This document shows positions 8,364 through 16,706 of a DNA stretch of 64,000 bases, piece after piece. The translations under genes were made by a program, and so were the position numbers. Source of the stretch: Sphingomonas sp. UNC305MFCol5.2. Lineage in GTDB: Bacteria; Pseudomonadota; Alphaproteobacteria; Sphingomonadales; Sphingomonadaceae. The notes under the pieces are model-generated. The model searched no databases and was not told the origin of the DNA. It saw only the letters and a program-made list of their open reading frames with translations. The number at the start of each line of letters is the position of its first letter. Positions within the stretch are counted from its first letter, which is position 1. Where the stretch lies: the NCBI RefSeq assembly GCF_000712135.1, contig NZ_JOOE01000003.1, positions 496,001 to 560,000 of the forward strand, in the 5' to 3' direction.

Positions 8364-9458
8364 ATGAGCGGCCTACTTCCCGAGGGGTTTCACGACCGAC
8401 TTCCGCCCGCCGCCGATGCGGCGGCGGGGCTGGAGGCGCGCGTGCTCGGGGTGGCGCGGCTCTATGGCTATGAGCAAGTCGATCCGCCGCTCGCCGAATT
8501 CGCCGACGAGCTGGCCTCGCGGCTCAAGGCGGGCGGAGTGCGCAACGCGGTGCGCTTCGTCGATCCCGTCTCGCAACGCACGCTCGCCATACGGCCCGAC
8601 CTGACCGCCCAGGTCGGGCGTATCGCGGCAACCCGGATGGGCCACCATCCACGCCCGGTGCGGCTTTCCTATGCGGGGGCGGTGGTCAAGCTGAGTGCCT
8701 CCGAACTCAACCCGCAGCGCGCGATGCGCCAGCTCGGCTGCGAGCTGATCGGGCGCGACACCGTCGCCGCGGCGATCGAAGTGGTCCGCGTCGCGATCGA
8801 GGCGCTGCAGGCCGCGGGCGTCACCGGCATCGCCATCGACTTCACGCTTCCCGATCTCGCCGACACGCTTGCCGCCGATCTCGATCCCGGCACGCTGGCG
8901 CTGCTGCGCGACCGGCTCGACGCCAAGGACGCAGGCGGCGTCGCCGCGATCGACGCCCGCTGGCTGCCTCTGATCGAAGCCGCGGGGCCGTTCGACGGGG
9001 CGATAAAACGGTTGCGCGCAATCGATGCGGGCAATGCGCTGGCGAGCAGGCTCGACGGACTCGCCCGGATCGCCGCGAGCATCGACGGACAGGCGGCGCT
9101 GACGCTCGACCCGACCGAGCGCCACGGCTTCGAATATCAAAGCTGGCTCGGCTTCTCGATCTTCGCGCAGGGCGTACGCGGCGAAATCGGCCGCGGCGGC
9201 ACCTATACGATCCTCCATGGCGACGGCCGCGAAGAGCCGGCAGTGGGCTTTTCGCTGTTCGCCGATCCGATCCTCGACGCTGGGCTGAGCCCGGGCGAGC
9301 GCCGCCGGCTATTTCTGCCCTTCGGCACCCCTGCCGATGCGGGCGCGAAGCTGCGCGCCGAGGGCTGGGTCACCGTCGCCGCGCTGGAGGCCGACGATAC
9401 GCCCCAGGCGCAGCTCTGCACGCACGTGCTGGGGCTGGAGGGCCCCCGGGCACTGTGA
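8364..9458 (+). CDS. hisZ: ATP phosphoribosyltransferase regulatory subunit HisZ
   Basis: The 364-residue protein is a histidyl-tRNA synthetase paralogue with the class II core (LLPEGFHDRLPP, TLAIRPDLTAQVGRI, RLSYAGAVVKL) but without the C-terminal anticodon-binding domain and with the HisRS catalytic loops degraded. HisZ partners the short HisG catalytic subunit at the first step of histidine synthesis; hisG is not in this window. The gene follows serA closely and is probably in the same transcript. A palindromic repeat separates it from the convergent dehydrogenase gene. Confidence 0.88.
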   Translation: MSGLLPEGFHDRLPPAADAAAGLEARVLGVARLYGYEQVDPPLAEFADELASRLKAGGVRNAVRFVDPVSQRTLAIRPDLTAQVGRIAATRMGHHPRPVRLSYAGAVVKLSASELNPQRAMRQLGCELIGRDTVAAAIEVVRVAIEALQAAGVTGIAIDFTLPDLADTLAADLDPGTLALLRDRLDAKDAGGVAAIDARWLPLIEAAGPFDGAIKRLRAIDAGNALASRLDGLARIAASIDGQAALTLDPTERHGFEYQSWLGFSIFAQGVRGEIGRGGTYTILHGDGREEPAVGFSLFADPILDAGLSPGERRRLFLPFGTPADAGAKLRAEGWVTVAALEADDTPQAQLCTHVLGLEGPRAL

Positions 9459-9465
9459 CCCTGGC

Positions 9466-9543
9466 CGTGCTCCGGCGAAAGCCGGAACGCTGGATTTCGA
9501 ATGCGCCGCTTGCGGCCAACGCTCCGGCCTTCGCCGGAGCACG
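9466..9543. repeat. Intergenic inverted repeat between convergent genes, CTCCGGCGAA family
   Basis: CGTGCTCCGGCGAAAGCCGG at 9466-9485 is repeated in reverse complement at 9524-9543 with one mismatch. The arms lie between the stops of hisZ and the convergent mannitol dehydrogenase-family gene. In RNA either strand could fold into a long hairpin, so it may serve as a bidirectional terminator; no clear T tract is present. Confidence 0.8.
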
Positions 9544-9548
9544 GAAAG

Positions 9549-10979
9549 CTAGCGGCCCAGCAGCGGCGTAATGTCTCCCTGCGCGAAATACTGGAAAGCC
9601 TCGCGCACCGCGGCGCGGTATCGTTCGTCTCCACCCAGCCGCGCACCGAACACCGGCTCCAGTGCCAGCATCGCCGTCACCGGATTGGCGCTGGTCGCGG
9701 CGGCGGCGAGCGAATCGGCGAGCGGATCGGTGATCGTCTCGCCAGCCTCGGCCTTGCGGCGCACGAACGCGATCCACGCCGCCACCGGCACCGCCAGCCG
9801 CTCGACACCGCGCCCGGCGTCGAGCGCCGCACGCGTGGTATCGAGCAGACGATAGGGAAGCTTCTGCGAGCCATCCCACGCAATCTGCGCGAGCAAATGG
9901 CGGATCTCCGGGTTGCGGAAGCGGTTCAGCACCGCATCGGCATAAGCGGCCTTGTCGAGCCCCTCGACCGGCACAAGCGAGGCGGCGATGTCCTGATGCA
10001 CCAGCCGCGTGACGAAACTTTCGAGCGTGCCGTCGGACATCGCCTCGAACACCGTCTCGTGCCCCCGCGCGAGCCCGACATAGGCCAGAGTCGAGTGCGC
10101 GCCGTTCAGGATGCGCAACTTGGCCTGTTCATAGCCCCGCACATCGCTGGTGAGCGTCACACCGGCCGCAGCGAGATCGGGCACATCAGCCATATCGAAG
10201 CGCTGGAGCACCCATTGCGTGAAGCTTTCGCGCTGGACCGCCGCACGGTCTTCCACACCCAGCGTCTCGCGCACTCCAGCGAGGAATGCGGCGTCGCTCG
10301 CCGGAGTGATCGAATCGACCATCGAATCGGGGAAGGCGACTTCGTCCGCGATCCAGTCCGCGAGTCCGGCGTCCTGCGCGCGCGCCAGCGCCACGCATGC
10401 CGCGCGGAGCTTGGCGCCGTTGCCGGTCATGTTGTCGCAGCACAGCATCGCGAAGGGCGCCGACCCCGCGGCGCGGCGGTCTCCCAGGCCCGCGACGATC
10501 CAGCCGATCACACTTGCAGGCTCGGCAGGGCGCCGGAGATCATGGACGATATCGGGATGCGCGAAATCGAGGCTGCCGTCGCCGGCGAGGCAATAGCCCT
10601 TCTCGGTGACCGTGCTCGTCGCGATCCGCACTTCGGGCGAGGCAAGCAGTTTCCGCAGCCGCGCACCTTCGCCGGGTCCGATCGCGTCCGAATGCGCCGC
10701 GATGATCCGGGTGGAGGGTTCGCGATCGATCACCGCCAGCGCATAGAGCCCGTCTTGCGCCTTCAACGCGTCGGTGGCGCTTCCACTGCGCAGCGAAACC
10801 GCGGCAATCCCCCAGCGCGGGTCATGATCGAGTAGCCGATCGACATAAGCGGCCTGATGTGCGCGGTGGAAGGCGCCGGGGCCGAAATGGACGATGCCTG
10901 TGCGGATACCGTCCGGTGCGTGGCCCGGGCGGGCGATGGTGTCAGGCAGGGAGGCGAGCGATGCGCGGGACAGGATCAT
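9549..10979 (-). CDS. Mannitol/fructuronate dehydrogenase-family oxidoreductase
   Basis: The 476-residue protein has the N-terminal Rossmann part (GIVHFGPGAFHRAHQAAYVD), the segment TSTVTEKGYCL with the family's conserved Lys, CCDNMTGNG, and the helical C-terminal domain beginning ADVPDLAAAGVTLTSDV. The family interconverts ketoses or keto-sugar acids with polyols or aldonates using NAD(P). The sequence does not settle mannitol 2-dehydrogenase against fructuronate reductase (uxuB-like). I chose ATG 10979, which removes 12 residues of doubtful N-terminus. There is no sugar transporter or kinase beside it to help. Confidence 0.82.
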   Translation of the reverse strand: MILSRASLASLPDTIARPGHAPDGIRTGIVHFGPGAFHRAHQAAYVDRLLDHDPRWGIAAVSLRSGSATDALKAQDGLYALAVIDREPSTRIIAAHSDAIGPGEGARLRKLLASPEVRIATSTVTEKGYCLAGDGSLDFAHPDIVHDLRRPAEPASVIGWIVAGLGDRRAAGSAPFAMLCCDNMTGNGAKLRAACVALARAQDAGLADWIADEVAFPDSMVDSITPASDAAFLAGVRETLGVEDRAAVQRESFTQWVLQRFDMADVPDLAAAGVTLTSDVRGYEQAKLRILNGAHSTLAYVGLARGHETVFEAMSDGTLESFVTRLVHQDIAASLVPVEGLDKAAYADAVLNRFRNPEIRHLLAQIAWDGSQKLPYRLLDTTRAALDAGRGVERLAVPVAAWIAFVRRKAEAGETITDPLADSLAAAATSANPVTAMLALEPVFGARLGGDERYRAAVREAFQYFAQGDITPLLGR

Positions 10980-11021
10980 CCGCCGAGCCAAGCAGCCCCG
11001 GCGCGTCCAAGTCAATCCGGA

Positions 11022-12029
11022 CTAATAGGATTTGACGCCGAGCGACCCGCCACCGCCCGGGATCAGCGAGCCCGTGGTGAAACGGGGTCGCCGCTCGCTT
11101 CCCTTCGGCATCCGAAAGCGGACCTGCCGGTTGGGGAAATCGATGTCGACGCGGCGGAAGCTGCGCAGCGCATCCATGCCGAGCAGCAGAGCCGGGCGCT
11201 TGGTCAGCCCGAAGCGCTCGAACGGTGCGACATCGGCGAAAGCCACCGGCATCGATCCGAACAGCACCTCGCCCACCTTGATGTTGGGCATGGTGGTATA
11301 ATCGGCCATCGTCTTGTCGCCGGTCACGTCGGTCAGCTCGATCGGCTGGGTCTTGCGGCCGCGGCCGAGGCGCTTGCGCAATGCGCTGTTGCCCATGCTC
11401 ACCTGGCTGCCGGTATCGAGCACCACCTGGATTCGCGTGTTGCCGTAATAGGCATCGGTCACGATCAGCTGGCCGAACATGCTCTTGGCGGTGACGACGA
11501 TTTCGTCGTCCGCCTTGCGGGCCCCTTTTGCACGCTTCTGGCTGGGACGGACCTCCATCGTGCCGCGATCGAAATCGATCGAGACCTGGTGGTCGCGCAG
11601 CGTGTCGATCCCCAGCAGCCCGATCGCGCCAAGGTTGCGCGCTTCGAGCTTGGGCGCGACCACGCTGTGCTGCACGCCGATCGACTTGATCGTCAGGTCG
11701 GGCACCAGCACCGTATCGACCTGGCTGCGCCCGGTCATCGACAGCAATGTCACCGGGTGTCCCGCGCTCAGCCGCAGCGTGTTGGCGAGCTCGCGCGAGA
11801 CCACGGTACGTTCGGCGCCGGTGTCGATGATGAAATTATAGGGGCCCTTGGTGTTGACTGCTACCGGCACCGTCAGCCGCTGATCGACTTCGCCGAGCGT
11901 CAGCAAGGTGGCTTCCATCACCGATTCAGGGCTGATCAGCTCGGGATCTTGCGGAGGGGCCGCAGGCGGGCCGACAGGTGCCTCGATCGGCAGTGTGAAG
12001 AGCAGGAGCGGATAAAGAACTCCAGACAT
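11022..12029 (-). CDS. Double retropepsin-like aspartic protease, exported or membrane-tethered
   Basis: The 335-residue protein begins with a hydrophobic segment MSGVLYPLLLFTLPI and then has two tandem retropepsin-like halves. The first active-site loop is FIIDTGAERTVVS (about residue 85), the second VVLDTGSQVSMGN (about 205). Two DTG loops in one chain would allow an intramolecular pepsin-like active site. ATG 12029 was chosen because it starts the hydrophobic segment. The gene lies 41 bases downstream of the repair helicase, a position where other genomes often have the ligase-associated endonuclease PdeM. A periplasmic role is likely; the substrate is unknown. Confidence 0.78.
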   Translation of the reverse strand: MSGVLYPLLLFTLPIEAPVGPPAAPPQDPELISPESVMEATLLTLGEVDQRLTVPVAVNTKGPYNFIIDTGAERTVVSRELANTLRLSAGHPVTLLSMTGRSQVDTVLVPDLTIKSIGVQHSVVAPKLEARNLGAIGLLGIDTLRDHQVSIDFDRGTMEVRPSQKRAKGARKADDEIVVTAKSMFGQLIVTDAYYGNTRIQVVLDTGSQVSMGNSALRKRLGRGRKTQPIELTDVTGDKTMADYTTMPNIKVGEVLFGSMPVAFADVAPFERFGLTKRPALLLGMDALRSFRRVDIDFPNRQVRFRMPKGSERRPRFTTGSLIPGGGGSLGVKSY

Positions 12030-12070
12030 GTAATAGCAATATACCTGCGCATGTTGCGCAGCAATCGAAA

Positions 12071-14479
12071 TCAATCGAGCCGCATCGCTTCCGCCGCGAT
12101 GCCTTCCGCCTCGATCAGCAGCGCATCCTCGCCGCTGCCTTGCGGGGTGCGTTCGCGCCCGATCATGATCAACACGGGCACCGCCATCGGGCTCACCCGC
12201 GGCAAGTCGATGTGCAGCATCGTGTCCGCGGCGGTATCGAGCAGGCGCGCGAGCCGCCCGACATCGGTCATCCGCGCGCGCGCATCGGCCCAGGCGGCCC
12301 TGAGCAGCAGATGGTCGGGCTCGTATTTCCGGAGCACGTCATAGATCAGGTCGGTCGAGAAGGTGACCTGCCGCCCGCTCTTCTTCTTGCCCGGATGCTG
12401 GCGCTCGACCAGCCCGCCGATGATCGCCACTTCGCGGAACGCCCGCTTGAGCAACGCCGATTGCTGCACCCAGTCGACGAATTCATGCTCGAGGATATCG
12501 GGCGAAAACAGCGCCGCGGGATCCGCGATCTTCTCGAGCCCGTACACCGCCAGCGCATAATCATTGGCGACGAAGCCCAGCGGCTTCAGCCCCATTGCCT
12601 CCATCCGCCGCGTGATCAGCATGCCGAGCGACTGGTGCGCATTCCAGCCTTCGAAGCTGTACGCGACCATGTGGTGCTTGCCTTCGTGCGGGAAAGTCTC
12701 GACCAGCAATTGTGCCGGCGCCGGGATCGCCGAGCGGCGCTCCTGCACTTCGAGCCATTCGCGGACATCGTCGGGAAAGCGCCGCCACTGATCGCGGTCG
12801 TGCAGATATTCGCGCACGCGATTGGCGAGCGTCGAGGTGATCGCCAGCCGCGCGCCCATATACGACACGTAGCGCGCCTGCTTCGCGCTCGCCCGCACGA
12901 TCAGGTCGGTGAGCTCGACGCGCTCGACCTCGAGGCTCAGCCCGGCGAAGAAGAAGGTATCGCCCGGCGACAGCGTCGATCCGAATCCCTCCTCGATCTT
13001 GCCCAGCTTGCGGCCGTTCTTGAAGCGCACGTCGAGCATCGGCGCCTCGACGATGATCCCAGCATTGAGCCGATGCTGCGCAACGAAGGCAGGCTTGGTG
13101 ACGCGCCACAGGCCGTCCTGCCCGCGCGTCAGCCGCTTGAACTTGTCATAGGCGCGCAAGGAATAGCCGCCATCGGCGATGAAGCTGAGGACGCGGTCGA
13201 ACGTCTCCTGTTCGAGCGCCGAATAAGGCAAAGCGCCGCGCACTTCGTGCAGCATTCCCGCAGCATCGAACGGGGCCGCGCATGCGCAGGCCATGACATG
13301 CTGCGCCAGCACGTCGAGCGCGCCGGGGCGGAAGACGTCCGGATCCAGCTCGCCTTGCTCGACGGCGTCGAGCGCCGCGCGCGCCTCGAGATATTCGAAG
13401 CGGTTGCCGGGGACGAGCACTGCCTCCGACGCCTCGTCGAGCCGGTGGTTGGCGCGGCCGATCCGCTGGAGCAGCCGCGACGATCCCTTCGGCGCGCCCA
13501 TCTGGATCACGCAGTCGACATCGCCCCAATCGACTCCGAGATCGAGGCTCGCGGTCGCCACCAGCGCACGCAATTTGCCGTCGGCCATCGCCTGCTCGGC
13601 GCGGCGCCGCGCCTCGAGGCTCAGGCTGCCATGATGCACGCCGATGGGCAGCTTCAGTTCGTTGACCTTCCAGAGCTGCTGGAAGACCAATTCGGCGAGC
13701 CCGCGCGTGTTGCAGAAGACGATCGTGGTGCGGTGCGTCTCGATCTCGGCCATCACCTGCGGCATCGCATAGACGCCCGAATGGCCCGCCCAGGGCACGC
13801 GGCCTTCGGGGAGCAGGATCGCGATATCGGGATCGGCGCCCTTTTCGCCCTGCACCAAAGTCACTGCGTCGATGTCGCCATGCGGTGCCAGCCAGGCACG
13901 ATAGCCGTCGGGATCGGCCACCGTCGCCGACAGCGCGACGCGGCGCAGCCCGGGTGCCAGCCGCTGCAGCCGCGCCAGCGCCAGCGCCAGCAGGTCGCCA
14001 CGCTTGCCGGTGGCAAACGCATGGACCTCGTCGATCACGACCGTCTTCAGCCCCTCGAACATATTGAGGCTGTCTTCGTAGGAAAGCAAAAGGCTCAGCG
14101 ATTCGGGCGTGGTGAGCAGGATCTCGGGCGGCCGCGCGCGCTGGCGCACTTTCCGCTCGTGCGGCGTATCGCCCGTCCGCGTCTCGACGCGGATGGGCAG
14201 CCCCATCTCCTCGATCGGGGTGAGCAGATTGCGCTGCACATCGACCGCGAGCGCCTTGAGCGGCGAGATGTAGAGCGTGTGCAGCCCTTGCCCGGGATGC
14301 TCGATCAACTCGGCCAGCGTCGGCAAAAAGCCGGCGAGCGTCTTGCCCGCCCCCGTCGGAGCGACCAGCAACGCGTGCTGACCGGCGCGCGCGGCGTCGA
14401 GCATCTCCAGCTGGTGCCGCCGCGGCGTCCAGCCGCGCGACGCGAACCAGTCGGTGAGGGTTTGAGGCAGGTCCGTCAC
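12071..14479 (-). CDS. Ligase-associated DNA damage response DEXH-box helicase (Lhr-like)
   Basis: The 802-residue protein is a superfamily 2 helicase of the Lhr core type: Q-region TPRRHQLEM, Walker A APTGAGKT, DEVH in VVIDEVHAF, motif III SATVADPDGY, and motif VI QRIGRANHR, followed by winged-helix and C-terminal Lhr domains. GTG 14479 is chosen as start because the matching N-terminus MTDLPQTLTDWFASRGW is typical; the ATG at 14602 adds an unconserved stretch. It is divergent from the partner exonuclease with 56 bases between starts. The family belongs to a repair set with an ATP-dependent ligase and MBL-fold nuclease. Confidence 0.92.
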   Translation of the reverse strand: MTDLPQTLTDWFASRGWTPRRHQLEMLDAARAGQHALLVAPTGAGKTLAGFLPTLAELIEHPGQGLHTLYISPLKALAVDVQRNLLTPIEEMGLPIRVETRTGDTPHERKVRQRARPPEILLTTPESLSLLLSYEDSLNMFEGLKTVVIDEVHAFATGKRGDLLALALARLQRLAPGLRRVALSATVADPDGYRAWLAPHGDIDAVTLVQGEKGADPDIAILLPEGRVPWAGHSGVYAMPQVMAEIETHRTTIVFCNTRGLAELVFQQLWKVNELKLPIGVHHGSLSLEARRRAEQAMADGKLRALVATASLDLGVDWGDVDCVIQMGAPKGSSRLLQRIGRANHRLDEASEAVLVPGNRFEYLEARAALDAVEQGELDPDVFRPGALDVLAQHVMACACAAPFDAAGMLHEVRGALPYSALEQETFDRVLSFIADGGYSLRAYDKFKRLTRGQDGLWRVTKPAFVAQHRLNAGIIVEAPMLDVRFKNGRKLGKIEEGFGSTLSPGDTFFFAGLSLEVERVELTDLIVRASAKQARYVSYMGARLAITSTLANRVREYLHDRDQWRRFPDDVREWLEVQERRSAIPAPAQLLVETFPHEGKHHMVAYSFEGWNAHQSLGMLITRRMEAMGLKPLGFVANDYALAVYGLEKIADPAALFSPDILEHEFVDWVQQSALLKRAFREVAIIGGLVERQHPGKKKSGRQVTFSTDLIYDVLRKYEPDHLLLRAAWADARARMTDVGRLARLLDTAADTMLHIDLPRVSPMAVPVLIMIGRERTPQGSGEDALLIEAEGIAAEAMRLD

Positions 14480-14535
14480 TTCTCGAGGGGCTTCAGCGTG
14501 TGGGAACCGGCGGGCATCACGACCATATAGACACA

Positions 14536-15534
14536 ATGGCCAAACTCGGCGACTGGATCGAACCCCGCCCCCAGGGCATCTATATTCCCGCCGCCGACGC
14601 ATGGGTCGATCCCTCGCAACCGGTGGAGCGCGCGCTGATCACGCATGGCCATGCCGATCATGCGCGCGGCGGGCATGGCGAGGTGTGGGCGACCCCTGAG
14701 ACGCTCGCGATCATGGAATGCCGCTACGGGCCGCAGAACGGCCACCCGGTCGGCTATGGCGAATCGCTGCGCATGGGCGAGGTCGATGTCGGCTTCGTTC
14801 CCGCGGGACACGTGCTCGGCTCGGCGCAAATCGTGCTCGACCATGCCGGCGAGCGGATCGTCGTATCGGGCGACTATAAGCGCCGCGAAGATCCCACCTG
14901 CGCCCGCTTCGAGCCGGTGCCCTGCGACATCTTCGTCACCGAGGCGACTTTCGGCCTTCCCGTGTTCCGCCATCCCGAAACGCATGACGAGCTCGACAAA
15001 TTGCTGACCGCGCTTCGCGCCAATCCGTCCCGCTGCGTACTGGTCGGGGCCTATGCGCTGGGCAAGGCGCAGCGGGTGATCAAGGAGCTGCGCGTGATGG
15101 GATTCGACGATCCGATCTACATCCACGGCGCGCTCCAGCGGCTGTGCGATCTCTATGTCGAGCAGGGTGTCGATCTCGGCGAGCTGCGCCCCGCCACCGG
15201 CGTGGCGAAAGCCGAGCTGCAGGGACGGATCATCCTGTGCCCGCCAGGCAGCCTCAACGACCGCTGGTCGCGCCGCCTGCCCGATCCGATCACGGCGATG
15301 GCATCGGGGTGGATGCGCGTCCGCCAGCGGGCCCGGCAGCGCAATGTCGAGCTGCCGCTGATCCTCTCCGACCATGCCGATTGGGACGAATTGACCACGA
15401 CGATCCGCGAGATCGCGCCGCGCGAAGTGTGGGTGACGCATGGCCGCGAGGATGCGCTGGTCCATTGGTGCCGGCTGCATCAGATAAAGGCGCGTGCGCT
15501 GGACCTCGCCGGCTTCGAGGACGAAGACGACTAG
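14536..15534 (+). CDS. Ligase-associated DNA damage response exonuclease (MBL fold)
   Basis: The 332-residue metallo-beta-lactamase/beta-CASP protein has the metal-binding THGHADHARGGH, later ligands in PAGHVLGSA and SGDYKR, and a C-terminal SDHADWDEL. It belongs to the family paired with ATP-dependent ligases in bacterial repair. ATG 14536 (MAKLGDWIEP) was chosen, as 12 upstream residues are not family-like. It is divergent from the helicase, and its stop overlaps the convergent downstream gene within the palindrome CTAG. The matching ligase is 10 kb away at 24932. Confidence 0.92.
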   Translation: MAKLGDWIEPRPQGIYIPAADAWVDPSQPVERALITHGHADHARGGHGEVWATPETLAIMECRYGPQNGHPVGYGESLRMGEVDVGFVPAGHVLGSAQIVLDHAGERIVVSGDYKRREDPTCARFEPVPCDIFVTEATFGLPVFRHPETHDELDKLLTALRANPSRCVLVGAYALGKAQRVIKELRVMGFDDPIYIHGALQRLCDLYVEQGVDLGELRPATGVAKAELQGRIILCPPGSLNDRWSRRLPDPITAMASGWMRVRQRARQRNVELPLILSDHADWDELTTTIREIAPREVWVTHGREDALVHWCRLHQIKARALDLAGFEDEDD

Positions 15535-15935
15535 CCCGCGGCGCGCAGCGCTCCCGCTATCGCTCCGTGGAACAGCCAGGCCTCGGCCTCGGCGACAGTG
15601 TCGAAACAGCGCGGGCCCGAACCGCGCCCGCCGAGCGCGCGCTGGAGCTGGCTGCGCGCGAGCGTGCGGCCGATCACGAAGGCGAGCCGGCGCGAACGAT
15701 ATTCGGGCGCGCCCAGCATCTGCTGGAATTCGGCGACGCTTTCCTGCGGCTGGATTTTCATGCCCCGCAGATCGTTGATCGTCAGATGCGCGTTGCGGCC
15801 GCAGGTCAGCTTCGCATGCGCCGCCCGCCGCGCCTCGTAGAAGTCCCGGATGTCCTCGGGGGTGAACAGGCCCGCCATGGCGATCCGGACGAGATCGCGC
15901 TCGGGTTCGACAGTGATGGAGAAGGTCGCGCTCAT
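15531..15935 (-). CDS. Conserved hypothetical protein, STAS/SpoIIAA-like
   Basis: The 134-residue soluble protein starts MSATFSITVEPERDLVRIAMAG, a beta-strand then helix pattern seen in STAS/SpoIIAA-like small domains. It contains a helix FYEARRAAHAKL and ends in a short alanine-rich tail. No catalytic motif is visible. Its stop codon is shared with that of the exonuclease through the palindrome CTAG (15531-15534). Function cannot be given from the sequence. Confidence 0.65.
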   Translation of the reverse strand: MSATFSITVEPERDLVRIAMAGLFTPEDIRDFYEARRAAHAKLTCGRNAHLTINDLRGMKIQPQESVAEFQQMLGAPEYRSRRLAFVIGRTLARSQLQRALGGRGSGPRCFDTVAEAEAWLFHGAIAGALRAAG

Positions 15936-16087
15936 GCCCTTCTTATAGGAAAGACCTTTTCCGAATCCCGAGTCCTCCCCTCATTTCACCGCGCCAGGGA
16001 TTGATCCGAAACCGCGCAAGCTCCGATTGCGCCATCGGCCGCTACGGAGGATTCTCCATCGCAGCCGAATGGGGAGAAGGATGGGCT

Positions 16088-16705
16088 ATGGCAGAATTCG
16101 CCGGACGCAGCCGCGCCGCGCCGCCTCCGCTCGTGCCTGTACCCATGATCGCAGGAGGCGCGCTCAACGCAGCCCCGCGCGTACAGCGTCTCGCAGCGCA
16201 GGCCGTGGCGCTCAATGCCGGTCAGGCGCCCATCCAGCTGATGCCGCCGAAGAAAGATCCTTCCAAAGAGAAGAAGAGCAACAACAAGAAGCAGGACAAA
16301 CAGAAGGCGGCCGCCAAGGGCAAGGAAAGGGCGAAGAACCGGAAGGTCGAGCGGCTGGCCAACAGCGTCCGGGGCTATGACTCGACCCAGCACAGTCGCA
16401 AGGAGATCCGCGCCGCGATCGCCGCCGGCAATGTCAACAAGATGCGCGCCGGACATCTGAGCGCCGACAGTTCGCAGAAGATGAATGCCGGCACCCGCAA
16501 GACCATCACTGGCCTGACCGGCGCCATCAAGGCCGAGAAGGCGAAGGCGAAAGCCGAAGAGCACAAGCACGCCGGGAGCGACGTCGAAGATGTCGAGGAA
16601 GAGGATGTCGAACTCGACGTCGACTATGACGACACCGGCTACAAGCCGCCGCGCGAGGACCAGGATCCGCCGCCCCCGGGAGCCGCGGGGATCGCCGCCC
16701 ACTAG
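16088..16705 (+). CDS. Hypothetical protein with eCIS-cargo-like N-terminus and Lys-rich core
   Basis: The 205-residue protein starts at ATG 16088, 7 bases after GGAGAAGG. Residues about 30-55 (AAPRVQRLAAQAVALNAGQA) resemble the VQRLA-type linkers that accompany DUF4157/eCIS-core proteins and other exported cargo. A strongly basic stretch (KEKKSNNKKQDKQK) follows, then a helical segment with HSRKEIRAAIAAGNVNKMRAG, and a very acidic, proline-rich tail (DVEDVEEEDVELDVDYDD). Composition changes abruptly between these parts. The opposite strand is also open but lacks a convincing start. I could not identify an enzyme domain. Confidence 0.6.
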   Translation: MAEFAGRSRAAPPPLVPVPMIAGGALNAAPRVQRLAAQAVALNAGQAPIQLMPPKKDPSKEKKSNNKKQDKQKAAAKGKERAKNRKVERLANSVRGYDSTQHSRKEIRAAIAAGNVNKMRAGHLSADSSQKMNAGTRKTITGLTGAIKAEKAKAKAEEHKHAGSDVEDVEEEDVELDVDYDDTGYKPPREDQDPPPPGAAGIAAH

Positions 16706-16706
16706 C

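Noticed and set aside
12140..14530. Plus-strand open frame of 796 codons opposite the helicase
   Set aside because: It has no family character and no ribosome binding site; the helicase on the other strand is unmistakable.
15986..16702. Minus-strand frame of 238 codons opposite the eCIS-cargo-like gene
   Set aside because: It looks membrane-like by composition, but has no good start; the plus frame has GGAGAAGG at proper distance.
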